This document shows positions 7,887 through 15,051 of a DNA stretch of 40,525 nt, one piece after another; within the stretch, counting starts at the first letter, position 1, and the number at the start of each line of letters is the position of its first letter. Position numbers and translations under genes: made by a program. Below the pieces are notes generated by a model, which saw nothing but the letters and a program-made list of their open reading frames with translations, did not search any database and was not told the DNA's origin. This stretch comes from Planctomycetia bacterium (GTDB lineage: Bacteria; Planctomycetota; MHYJ01; WSZJ01): contig JADLHC010000291.1 of the NCBI GenBank assembly GCA_020849035.1, positions 1 through 40,525 of the forward strand, in the 5' to 3' direction.

Positions 7887-9080
7887 GTGCATCGTATTCC
7901 GCTTCTGGCAGTTCTGCCCGTCGCCCTCTCAGCCATCCCGGCATGCGGGGAGCCGGCGCCCGCGTGGGGCCATCCCGCGGAGGTGATGTCGGCCAAGGGG
8001 GAGCGGATGCCCTGGCCGGTGGAGGTGGTGCGCGGGGCTTCGGGAGGAGTGGGAGTGTTCGTGTTCGAACGCGAGGTGGGGCTGACGATGCGCTGGTCGA
8101 AGGACGGGCGGGCGCCCTGGAAGGTCCTCCTGCTCCCGAACGGCGCGGCGGGGGAGCCGGCGACGGAGGGCGACCGCGTGGAGATCCCGCTGGCGGACGA
8201 GGATGCCCGGACCGTGTCCGTCGCCGCGTTCGACCTGGCGGAGGGGAAGGAGCTGTCGCGGACGGCGATTCCGGGGGCCCTTCCCCGCCTTCCCTCTTTC
8301 TCGCGGCTCGCCGCGGGCGGCACGGGCCGGCACCTGCTGCTGACGACGGCGGCGGGGGAACTGTTCCACTCGCGTGCGGAGGGCGACGGGACCGGGTGGC
8401 GCGCGTGGGCGCCGGCCGGGCGGACGGCGGCGCGGGGGGAGTCGAGCTGCCCGCCGCTGCTGGTCGCGGAGGACGGGGCGCACACGATGTTCGTCGGGGA
8501 GGGAGGGAAGCTCGCGCACCGGGTTGCGGACGCGCAGGGGGCGTGGAAGGACGGGGCCGAGGTCCCGCAGCCGGACGCCGAGCACGGCGTGCCCCTCACC
8601 GTGGCGGGCGCGCAGAACGGGTCCCAGTTTCACCTCGTCCTCCTGACCGCCCGCCCGCGCTTCCTTTACACCTGGAGCGACGACGGGGGGGCTCACTGGG
8701 CGAAGTGGACGGTGGCCGCGGCGCCGCCGAAGGATGCGCTGGGGACGTTCGACGTGGCGGCGTCGTTCCGGCTGAAGTGCCGGGGGAGAGTGGCGCTGCT
8801 GGCGTGGACGGAGAGGGGGGAGCGCGAGGCGGACCCGTTCGCGGTGCGGGCGCTGGTGAGCCGGACGAGCGGGAGCAAGTGGGAGGAGTTCAGCCCCGGG
8901 GCTGGCCTGAGGGGGAGCAGCGGGCTGCCCGCGGTGTTCATCGGCGAGGACGGCGGGATCACGGCGGCCGTGGCCTGCGCGCCCGGCGTCCGGTCGGGGG
9001 CGCGCTACGTCCTCGTGCGCGGCACGCGGGCCGGGCCCGATGCGGGGAACCCGCCCGAGGCGGAGTGGTGGGGGCGGTGA
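7887..9080 (+). CDS. Secreted lipoprotein-like BNR/Asp-box protein of unknown function
   Basis: The protein has 397 residues from the GTG at 7887, which has CGGAG 6 nt upstream. The start is fixed by the signal sequence VHRIPLLAVLPVALSAIPACGE, a near-lipobox with Cys at about residue 20. The body is beta-rich with at least two Asp-box signatures (MRWSKDGRAPW and TWSDDGGAHW, pattern SxDxGxxW). These mark sialidase-type beta-propellers, although catalytic sialidase residues cannot be identified. It is therefore likely an exported, possibly lipid-anchored propeller. It lies 66 bp upstream of the FKBP gene on the same strand. Confidence 0.7.
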   Translation: MHRIPLLAVLPVALSAIPACGEPAPAWGHPAEVMSAKGERMPWPVEVVRGASGGVGVFVFEREVGLTMRWSKDGRAPWKVLLLPNGAAGEPATEGDRVEIPLADEDARTVSVAAFDLAEGKELSRTAIPGALPRLPSFSRLAAGGTGRHLLLTTAAGELFHSRAEGDGTGWRAWAPAGRTAARGESSCPPLLVAEDGAHTMFVGEGGKLAHRVADAQGAWKDGAEVPQPDAEHGVPLTVAGAQNGSQFHLVLLTARPRFLYTWSDDGGAHWAKWTVAAAPPKDALGTFDVAASFRLKCRGRVALLAWTERGEREADPFAVRALVSRTSGSKWEEFSPGAGLRGSSGLPAVFIGEDGGITAAVACAPGVRSGARYVLVRGTRAGPDAGNPPEAEWWGR

Positions 9081-9146
9081 CGTTTTTGTTCTGCTTTTCC
9101 CCGGTTTCGAGTCTTGTCTGAGCTTCCCCCCACACAGGAGCCCGCC

Positions 9147-9494
9147 ATGCCCGAAGTCATCAAGACCCCGTCCGGCCTCCAGTACGAGGATCTCGTCGTC
9201 GGCACCGGGCCCTCGCCCGAGCCCCGCCAGCGCTGCAAGGTCCACTACACCGGCTGGCTCACGAACGGGACGAAGTTCGACAGCTCGAAGGACCGCGGGG
9301 AGCCGTTCACGTTCGCGGTCGGCGCGGGGCAGGTCATCCGCGGCTGGGACGAGGGCGTGGCGACGATGAAGGTGGGCGGCAAGCGCAAGCTGACGATCCC
9401 GCCCGACCTCGGCTACGGCGCGAGGGGCGCGGGCGGCGTCATCCCGCCGGGCGCGACGCTCGTCTTCGAGGTCGAGCTGCTCGGGATCGGGTAG
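9147..9494 (+). CDS. FKBP-type peptidyl-prolyl cis-trans isomerase
   Basis: The protein has 115 residues, the normal size of a one-domain FKBP. The ATG at 9147 follows an AGGAG inside CCACACAGGAG. Hallmarks are [32 protein letters not shown] and [24 protein letters not shown], so the active-site aromatic residues (Tyr, Phe, Trp, Tyr) are all present. It catalyses Xaa-Pro isomerisation; with no signal peptide it is probably cytoplasmic. The TAG stop shares one base with the GTG start of the GNAT gene (TAGTG), indicating coupled translation. Confidence 0.95.
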   Translation: MPEVIKTPSGLQYEDLVVGTGPSPEPRQRCKVHYTGWLTNGTKFDSSKDRGEPFTFAVGAGQVIRGWDEGVATMKVGGKRKLTIPPDLGYGARGAGGVIPPGATLVFEVELLGIG

Positions 9495-10096
9495 TGGAGA
9501 TCCGCACGCGCGAGGTCTCCCCCGGATCCTGGCGCGACGTCGAGAGGCTCTTCGGGCCCCGCGGCGCCTGCGGCGGCTGCTGGTGCCAGTGGTGGCGCGT
9601 CGAACGGGGCGGGGCGCTCTGGGAACGGACGAAGGGCGCGCGGGCGAAGGCGGCGCTGAAGCGGCAGGTGGCGCGGGGGGAGGCGAGGGGGATCCTCGCG
9701 TATGCCGGCGGCGTTCCCGTCGGCTGGTGCACGTTCGGACCTCGACCGGAATTCCCGCGGCTGGAGCGCGTGAAGGCGTACCGCCGGTCCGACGCCGCCG
9801 GCGCGTGGTCCATCCCGTGCTTCTACATCGCCCCCGGCTGGCGCGGGAAGGGCGTGGCGCGGGCGCTCCTGCAGGCCGCCGTCGACGCGTGCCGCGCCGC
9901 GGGCGCGACGCTCGTCGAGGGCTACCCCGTGACCAGGACGCGCGACGGACGCCCCGTCCAGGGAGCCTTCGCCTGGACCGGACCGCTCCGCATCTTCGAG
10001 CAGGGAGGCTTCGCAACCGTCCAGGCGGACCCGCCGACGAAGCCGCTGGTGCGGAAGCGCCTTCGTCCGGCTGGCGCGCCTCCGCGAAAACGCTAG
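9494..10096 (+). CDS. GNAT-family N-acetyltransferase
   Basis: The protein has 200 residues starting at a GTG that overlaps the FKBP stop by one base. The GNAT core is visible: ILAYAGGVPVGWCTFGPR (beta strands 2-4), then FYIAPGWRGKGVARALLQ, an acetyl-CoA P-loop of type RxxGxA, then a helix with AVDACRAAGATLVEGYP. The N-terminal GACGGCWCQWWRVE is Cys/Trp-rich, as in a GNAT subgroup annotated only as hypothetical acetyltransferases. The substrate is unknown. It is co-transcribed with the FKBP gene, and the OYE gene follows 9 bp later. Confidence 0.88.
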   Translation: MEIRTREVSPGSWRDVERLFGPRGACGGCWCQWWRVERGGALWERTKGARAKAALKRQVARGEARGILAYAGGVPVGWCTFGPRPEFPRLERVKAYRRSDAAGAWSIPCFYIAPGWRGKGVARALLQAAVDACRAAGATLVEGYPVTRTRDGRPVQGAFAWTGPLRIFEQGGFATVQADPPTKPLVRKRLRPAGAPPRKR

Positions 10097-10105
10097 TCTG
10101 TCGCC

Positions 10106-11167
10106 ATGCCGCCGGCCCTCTTCACGCCCTTCACCCTCCGCAATCTCGTCCTCACGAACCGCATCGTCGTGTCGCCGATGTGCCAGTACAGCGCGGCGGA
10201 CGGGATGGCGACGGAGTGGCATCACGTCCACCTGGGGCAGTTCGCGCTGGGCGGCGCGGGACTGGTCTGGATCGAGGCGACGGGCGTCGAGCCGCGCGGC
10301 CGGATCACCCCGGCGTGCCTCGGGCTGTGGTCGGACGCCCACGCGAAGGCGCTCGAGCCGGTCGTCGCGTTCTTCCGGCGGCAGGGAAGCGCCCGCCTGG
10401 GGATCCAGCTGGCGCACGCGGGGAGGAAGGCGTCGACGGACGTGCCGTGGCGGGGCGGGAAGCCGCTGGTGGAAGGCGCCTGGGAGACGGTCTCGGCGTC
10501 GGCGGTCCCGTTCGACGAGGGCTGGCCCGCGCCGCGGGCGATGGATGCGGGGGACATGAAGGCGGTGCGCGATGCGTTCGCGGCCGCGGCGCACCGCGCG
10601 GTCGCGGCCGGGCTGGAGGCCATCGAGGTCCATTCCGCGCACGGCTACCTCCTGCACCAGTTCCTCTCGCCCCTGTCGAACACGCGACTCGACGCCTACG
10701 GCGGCTCTCTCGCCAACCGCATGCGCTTCCCCCTCGAGGTTTTCGAGGCGGTCCGCGCGGCGGCGCAGGGGATCCCGGTGGGGGTGCGCGTATCGGCGAC
10801 CGACTGGGCGGACGGCGGGTGGACTCTCGACGACACGGTGGCCTTCGCGCGCGAGCTGAAGGTGCGCGGCTGCGACTTCGTGGACGTCTCGAGCGGCGGG
10901 ACGGCGCCGCGGGCGAAAATCCCGGCGGGCCCCGGGTTCCAGGTGCCGCTTGCGGCGAGCGTCCGCGCGGACGCGGTCGTCCCGGTGATCGCCGTCGGGC
11001 TCATCACGGACCCCGTGCAGGCCGAGGACATCGTCGCGTCCGGCATGGCCGACCTCGTCGCCCTCGGACGCGCGTTCCTCGACGACCCGCACTGGCCGCT
11101 GCATGCGGCGCGGGTGCTGGGGGCGGAAGGGAGCTGGCCGAAGCAGTACCTGCGCGCGACGAAGTGA
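10106..11167 (+). CDS. NADH:flavin oxidoreductase, YqjM-type Old Yellow Enzyme
   Basis: The protein has 353 residues with an ATG at 10106, 9 bp after the GNAT stop. It is an FMN-dependent TIM barrel: LFTPFTLRNLVLTNRIVVSPMCQYSA at the start, with Cys26 at the redox-tuning position of YqjM. GIQLAHAGRKAS and EVHSAHGYLLHQFLSP (the His pair that binds substrate) follow, with SNTRLDAYGGSLANRMRF and VIAVGLITDP near the C-terminus. The enzyme reduces activated C=C bonds with NAD(P)H, probably in detoxification. It is the last gene of the FKBP-GNAT-OYE group and is followed by a strong hairpin. Confidence 0.93.
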   Translation: MPPALFTPFTLRNLVLTNRIVVSPMCQYSAADGMATEWHHVHLGQFALGGAGLVWIEATGVEPRGRITPACLGLWSDAHAKALEPVVAFFRRQGSARLGIQLAHAGRKASTDVPWRGGKPLVEGAWETVSASAVPFDEGWPAPRAMDAGDMKAVRDAFAAAAHRAVAAGLEAIEVHSAHGYLLHQFLSPLSNTRLDAYGGSLANRMRFPLEVFEAVRAAAQGIPVGVRVSATDWADGGWTLDDTVAFARELKVRGCDFVDVSSGGTAPRAKIPAGPGFQVPLAASVRADAVVPVIAVGLITDPVQAEDIVASGMADLVALGRAFLDDPHWPLHAARVLGAEGSWPKQYLRATK

Positions 11168-11171
11168 CGAC

Positions 11172-11200
11172 GGGCGCGGCCGGTGGGGTCGGCCGCGCCC
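11172..11200 (+). terminator. Perfect 11-bp hairpin between convergent genes
   Basis: GGGCGCGGCCG (11172-11182) and CGGCCGCGCCC (11190-11200) form a perfect 11-bp stem around a 7-nt loop. It starts 4 bp after the OYE stop and ends 10 bp before the stop of the convergent SIMPL gene. There is no T-tract, so it is either a GC-only bidirectional terminator or an mRNA 3'-end stabiliser. Confidence 0.65.
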
Positions 11201-11210
11201 GCCCGGCCCG

Positions 11211-11969
11211 TCAGTCCGCCTCGATCGCGAACGTCAGGTGCACGACAGCCGTCACGTCCTTCTCGATCGAGCTCGTGTCGTTCATGCCGCCGGAGCTCAC
11301 CTCCGTGGACCACGGGGGTGTGATTTGCAGGATCCCCGCCCGCGCATCGCGGACGCCGCCGATCCGGCACCGGCTTCCTTCCGCGATCCGGTCCGCGCGC
11401 TCCCGGCCGTTCGCCGTCGCTTCCCCGATCATTCGGACCTTCAGGTCGGCGAGCTTCGTGTAGACGTAGTCGGGCTCGTCGCTTGACACGAGGGCGCCGG
11501 ACCGCAGCAGTTCCGTCACCTCACCCGAGGCGGCGTGCACCCGGTCCGGTTCCTCCGACCGGATCTGGAACGACCGCGCCAGCTCGTACGAAACCACGTC
11601 GCGCGTCTCCCGCCCCTTGTCGTCCACCCTGTAGTGCGTCCGCGTCGAGATCGAGCCCGCCGTTACGCCTTCCTCAGGGAATCCGCGCTGCCGCAGGAAA
11701 CCCCGCACCGCCGCGCACGTCGCGTCCAGCCTTCCGTACGCCTCCTCCACCGTCTTCCCCTCGCCCCTCGCGCGGATCGTCCACAGCGCCAGGTCGCTCC
11801 GGATCCGCGCCTTCGCGCTCCCCGTCACCTCCAGCGTCCGCGTCCGGTCCGATTCCTGCGCCCCGCGCTTCACGTACGCCCTCGACGCCACCGCCGAGCT
11901 CGCGATGAGCGACGTGACGAGGGCGATGGAAGCGACGGCGGTCGCCGCCAGCACCGTCTGGCCGTTCAT
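11211..11969 (-). CDS. SIMPL-domain (DUF541) protein, membrane-anchored
   Basis: The protein has 252 residues from an ATG at 11969 with AGAGGGG just upstream. Residues 4-30 form one hydrophobic helix (TVLAATAVASIALVTSLIAS), a signal anchor. The rest is the SIMPL/DUF541 fold: LEVTGSAKARIRSDLALWTI, LDATCAAVRGFLRQRGFPEEGVTAG, TRDVVSYELARSFQIRSEEPDRV, and a C-terminal DVTAVVHLTFAIEAD. The length and arrangement fit periplasmic SIMPL proteins (BP26/YggE group), which are linked to oxidative stress but have no settled biochemical role. It lies 190 bp downstream of the PafA-like gene on the same strand; that gap shows no recognisable feature. Confidence 0.85.
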   Translation of the reverse strand: MNGQTVLAATAVASIALVTSLIASSAVASRAYVKRGAQESDRTRTLEVTGSAKARIRSDLALWTIRARGEGKTVEEAYGRLDATCAAVRGFLRQRGFPEEGVTAGSISTRTHYRVDDKGRETRDVVSYELARSFQIRSEEPDRVHAASGEVTELLRSGALVSSDEPDYVYTKLADLKVRMIGEATANGRERADRIAEGSRCRIGGVRDARAGILQITPPWSTEVSSGGMNDTSSIEKDVTAVVHLTFAIEAD

Positions 11970-12159
11970 GGGTCACCCCTCTCCCCGGCGCCGAGGCGCA
12001 GAGACACGTCGGGCGTGCCGGTCGCATGGGCCGGGCGCGGCCTGCGCGAAGGGGCGGGGGTCCGACGCCGGGTCGAGACTCCCGGGCCTCCGCGCGGGCC
12101 TCGTCCTATCGGCCGGAAGGCGCGCCGTCTGGAGACGAACATCGCCCTCACGCCGGAAA

Positions 12160-13830
12160 TTACAGCCGCACGCGCTCCCTCGGGTGGCGCAGGAGCAGCT
12201 CGGCCCACGTCACGCGCGCCTCCCGGTCGTCGCCGCTGTGGCGCCGCACCGCCTCGCCGCGCGCCCGCGCCCGGGGCGAGCTCGCCGGCTCGCGCGCCGC
12301 GCGCTCCAGCTCCGGCCGCGCGAAATACTCCCGCGTCCGCCCCGCCGCCAGCAGCGTCTCGCCGTAGCCGCGCGGGCCGATCTCGTGGAAGCGCGCGTCG
12401 ATCTTGCACGCCGCCGCCGCCAGCGCCGGGTCCGCGGCGACCGCCTTCCATCCGCCCTCCGCCGCCAGCGCCTCGCCCACCAGGTCCCGCTTCGCCACCC
12501 AGTCCAGGTCCTTGAACAGCAGGTGCGGGTCCTCCGCCAGCGCGTCCAGCACGTACCGCCACTTCGCCAGGATCTCCGCCGTCTCCGGCTCCGCGTTCTT
12601 CCCGCAGAACCGCTCCGCCTCGCCCAGGTAGTACTGCTGCATCTCCAGCGCCGTCATCTCCGTCCCGTCCGCCAGCGCGATCTTGGCCGCCAGCGTCGGG
12701 TCCCCGTCGACCGCGGCGATCGCCTGCCGCAGGTCCCGCGGCGTCAGGTCCCTCAGCGGATGTCCCGCCTCGACCATCCGCAGCACCAGGTCCGTCGTGC
12801 CCAGCCTCAACGCCGTCGCCAGCCGCGAGGTGTTCGAGTCCGCGAACAGCACCTGCAGCCGTTTCCGCCTCCCCCACACGCTCCACGCCTCCCGCACGAA
12901 GTTCTTGAGGTCGAACACGGGGCGCTCGCCGTCGTCCCAGAATGTGCCGGCGGCGCGTCGGATGGCGGGGGCCTTCTGGGAGAGGGTGAAGCGCGCGCCG
13001 TCGGGGGAGACGCGGCCGGCGCCGGCGAAGACGACCCGGGAGACGAGATGGGGGAGGAGCGCGCGTCGCGCGGCGGGGGCGACGGCGGCGCGGAGGACGG
13101 CGTCGTACGCGCGGATCCAGGGGAGGGTTGCGAGGCCGGTCAGGCGCCCGATCCTGAGGAGCGAGTCCTCGGAGAACGCGCGCCGCCCGGCGGAGACGAT
13201 CGCCTCCTGTCCCGCAGCGCACGGCCGCGACAGGCCGGGCAGGCGCCGCAGCACCCCGAGCAGGCGGTAGGCGGCGACCGCCGCGACCAGCACGGCGTTG
13301 ACGGCGATCCGCGCGCCCCATCCGACGAGCAGCGCCGGGATCCAGAACGCGGGGAAGGCCGCCAGGAGCAGGAGCGTCCGCAGGAATCCCGCCGGGTCGG
13401 CTACCTCGTAGTTCTCGTGCGACCCCCAGACGTTTCCCGCCGCGTCGGCCGACGCCTTCCCGACGACCAGTTCCCCCTCGAATCCCCGCGCGCGCAGCTG
13501 GTACTCCACCTCTCCGTGCACCTGCGCGAGCAGGCCGTCCTGCGCATGGTGGTAGCGCGCCGCCTCCAGCGGCCCGCGGCACTCCGGCGTCGCCATCTCC
13601 AGCAGCCCGCGCGCGAAATGCGACATCGGCGACTCGTAGTGCAGCAGCCCGCCCGTCGCCAGGAACACGCCGCCCTTCGGCCCCGCCGACGGCAGCGCCT
13701 CGACCCGCGCACGCACCGCAGACTCCACCAGCGCGTAGATCTCCCGCGGCAACGGGCTTCGCCCGCCGGGTTGACTCGGAACCCACGCCAGCGCGTACTC
13801 CGTCTCGACGCCGATCAGCCGCGGGTGCAT
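12160..13830 (-). CDS. pafA: PafA/Dop-family Pup ligase-like protein with membrane-type insertion
   Basis: The protein has 556 residues. Family hallmarks run the full length: LIGVETEYAL (catalytic Glu9), GVFLATGGLLHYE, EMATPEC, ADAAGNVWGSHENYEV, HLVSRVVFAGAGRV, FTLSQKAPAI, LQVLFADSNTSRLATALRLGTTDLVL and DLDWVAKRDL. The C-terminal TWAELLL resembles the PafA end rather than Dop. PafA joins the C-terminal Glu of Pup to substrate lysines using ATP. Three oddities stand out. About 100 extra residues (roughly 150-255) sit between HENY and HLVSR and include two hydrophobic segments (about 151-171 and 174-197). The Asp expected after the LY/LH strand is Glu66. The usual NTRDEPHA segment is replaced by FDLKNFVREA. 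The gene follows a Pup-like gene by 33 bp. Because that Pup already ends in Glu, a ligase role is favoured over a deamidase role. No proteasome gene is in view. Confidence 0.82.
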   Translation of the reverse strand: MHPRLIGVETEYALAWVPSQPGGRSPLPREIYALVESAVRARVEALPSAGPKGGVFLATGGLLHYESPMSHFARGLLEMATPECRGPLEAARYHHAQDGLLAQVHGEVEYQLRARGFEGELVVGKASADAAGNVWGSHENYEVADPAGFLRTLLLLAAFPAFWIPALLVGWGARIAVNAVLVAAVAAYRLLGVLRRLPGLSRPCAAGQEAIVSAGRRAFSEDSLLRIGRLTGLATLPWIRAYDAVLRAAVAPAARRALLPHLVSRVVFAGAGRVSPDGARFTLSQKAPAIRRAAGTFWDDGERPVFDLKNFVREAWSVWGRRKRLQVLFADSNTSRLATALRLGTTDLVLRMVEAGHPLRDLTPRDLRQAIAAVDGDPTLAAKIALADGTEMTALEMQQYYLGEAERFCGKNAEPETAEILAKWRYVLDALAEDPHLLFKDLDWVAKRDLVGEALAAEGGWKAVAADPALAAAACKIDARFHEIGPRGYGETLLAAGRTREYFARPELERAAREPASSPRARARGEAVRRHSGDDREARVTWAELLLRHPRERVRL

Positions 13831-13837
13831 GGATTTC

Positions 13838-13855
13838 GGCCGGGGATTCCCGGCC
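13838..13855 (-). promoter_or_regulatory. Hairpin in the pup-pafA intergenic gap
   Basis: GGCCGGG and CCCGGCC (13838-13844 and 13849-13855) form a 7-bp stem with a 4-nt loop inside the 33-nt gap between the Pup-like stop and the ligase start. The ligase ATG has no visible Shine-Dalgarno sequence. The hairpin ends 7 nt before the ATG and may lower ligase translation relative to Pup, or act as an RNA processing signal. Confidence 0.45.
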
Positions 13856-13863
13856 CTCGAAGC

Positions 13864-14034
13864 CTACTCCCCTCCGCCCGGCACCGTCGTGGACTTCAGG
13901 TACTCCTCAGGCTGCGCCTTCGCGTCCCGCGCAATCGCGGCTACCGCCGCGGCCGCCGGATCCACGACTGGAACGGCGGAAGGCGCCGCAACGGGCGCCC
14001 CGGGCGCTTCCACAGGCTTCTCGCTCTGCGACAT
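13864..14034 (-). CDS. pup: Pup/UBact-like ubiquitin-like modifier, C-terminus GGGE
   Basis: The protein has 56 residues from an ATG at 14034 with GAGGGG 6 nt upstream (an upstream TTG in frame is less likely). The C-terminal third (QPEEYLKSTTVPGGGE) aligns in spacing with the Pup ending (acidic-aromatic-aliphatic-basic, then Gly-Gly-Gln/Glu), and the last residue is already Glu. The first 40 residues are Ala/Pro-rich and likely disordered (PVEAPGAPVAAPSAVPVVDP), unlike the acidic N-terminus of actinobacterial Pup. Pup is attached through its terminal Glu to target lysines by PafA, whose homologue is the next gene. Since the end is Glu, no deamidation by Dop is needed. The identification rests on the C-terminus, size and position. 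A chance small ORF is the alternative, made unlikely by the strong ribosome site and the neighbour. Confidence 0.8.
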   Translation of the reverse strand: MSQSEKPVEAPGAPVAAPSAVPVVDPAAAAVAAIARDAKAQPEEYLKSTTVPGGGE

Positions 14035-14185
14035 GGCTTCCCCTCGCAACGTGGCGGGCTGCCCCGGTCCTGCTTCCGGAAGCGCCGTGGCGGAAATCCG
14101 CGGGCTTCCACCCCGCAGGTTCCGGCGTTCCGTCCGGTCCTCACCCGCTGACCGTTTTAAACGCTAAGCCCGCCCGCCCGGGCCG

Positions 14186-15007
14186 TCAACCGCGTTTCGG
14201 CCCGATCGGCGCGCCGCCCTTCGACTCCCAGAATTTCTTGAACAGCGCGATCGACGCCGGCGCGTGGCCGGCGTAGTGGTTGTTGAAGTACCCGTAGATC
14301 TCGTACTTCGGCGCCAGGTCCCGGATCGTTCCCACCCACGCCTCCGTCTCCACCGCCCGGTCCACCACGACCTTGTCCCAGCTCTTCGTCTCCTTCTCAA
14401 TCGCCACCCGGTCTCCCAGCCACCGCACGTACGTCCAGTCCGCCGTCAGCAGGTCCATCCGCTTCCGGTACTCAGACGCCTTCAGCATCCACGGGTGGTC
14501 GATCAGCGCCAGCGCGATCTTCCGCGACTTCAGCGCGTCCAGGAACGCCGGCACGAGGAAGTTCTTGTTGCGGACCTCGATCGCGAACCGGAAGCCCCCC
14601 GGCAGCGACTTCACAAGCCTGCGGATCGCCTCGAAGAACGGGAACGGCGACGGCATGTCGGTCTTGTTGAAGTAGGGGAACTGGAAGAGGAGCGGGCCGA
14701 GCTTCTCGCCGAGTCCCGACATGACCTTGATGAACTCGTTCAGCTCCGCGTCGACGTTCTCCAGCCGCTTCTCGTGCGTGATCACCTGGGGCACCTTGGC
14801 CGCGAACAGGAACCCGTCGGGCGTCTTTTTCTTCCAGCCCTCCACCATTGCGGGCGACGGCGTACGGTAGAACGTGGCGTCGACCTCGACGGTGTCGAAG
14901 TGCTGCGCGTAGTAGGGGAGGAAATCGGCGGGCTGGGTCCCGGCCGGGTAGAACGGGCCGACCCAGGATTCGGCGGACCACGACGAGGTGCCGAGGCGCA
15001 CGGTCAT
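14186..15007 (-). CDS. DUF72 family protein (YecE-like TIM barrel)
   Basis: The protein has 273 residues, ATG at 15007. It carries the DUF72 signature start VRLGTSSWSAESWVGPFYP, then YYAQHFDTVEVDATFYRTPS, FAAKVPQVITHEKRL, GPLLFQFPYFN, FRFAIEVRNKNFLVPAF, WTYVRWLGDR and YGYFNNHYAGHAPASI. Conserved Glu, Tyr and His residues of the family are present, but the biochemical role of DUF72 is not established; a nuclease-like or sugar-phosphate-isomerase-like barrel has been suggested. It lies 151 bp upstream of the Pup-like gene on the same strand, so it could share a transcript, although the gap allows a separate promoter. Confidence 0.9.
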   Translation of the reverse strand: MTVRLGTSSWSAESWVGPFYPAGTQPADFLPYYAQHFDTVEVDATFYRTPSPAMVEGWKKKTPDGFLFAAKVPQVITHEKRLENVDAELNEFIKVMSGLGEKLGPLLFQFPYFNKTDMPSPFPFFEAIRRLVKSLPGGFRFAIEVRNKNFLVPAFLDALKSRKIALALIDHPWMLKASEYRKRMDLLTADWTYVRWLGDRVAIEKETKSWDKVVVDRAVETEAWVGTIRDLAPKYEIYGYFNNHYAGHAPASIALFKKFWESKGGAPIGPKRG

Positions 15008-15051
15008 GTGCCGATGGTAGCACGGTCCTCTGCGCCGGGGAGGAAAGGCGC

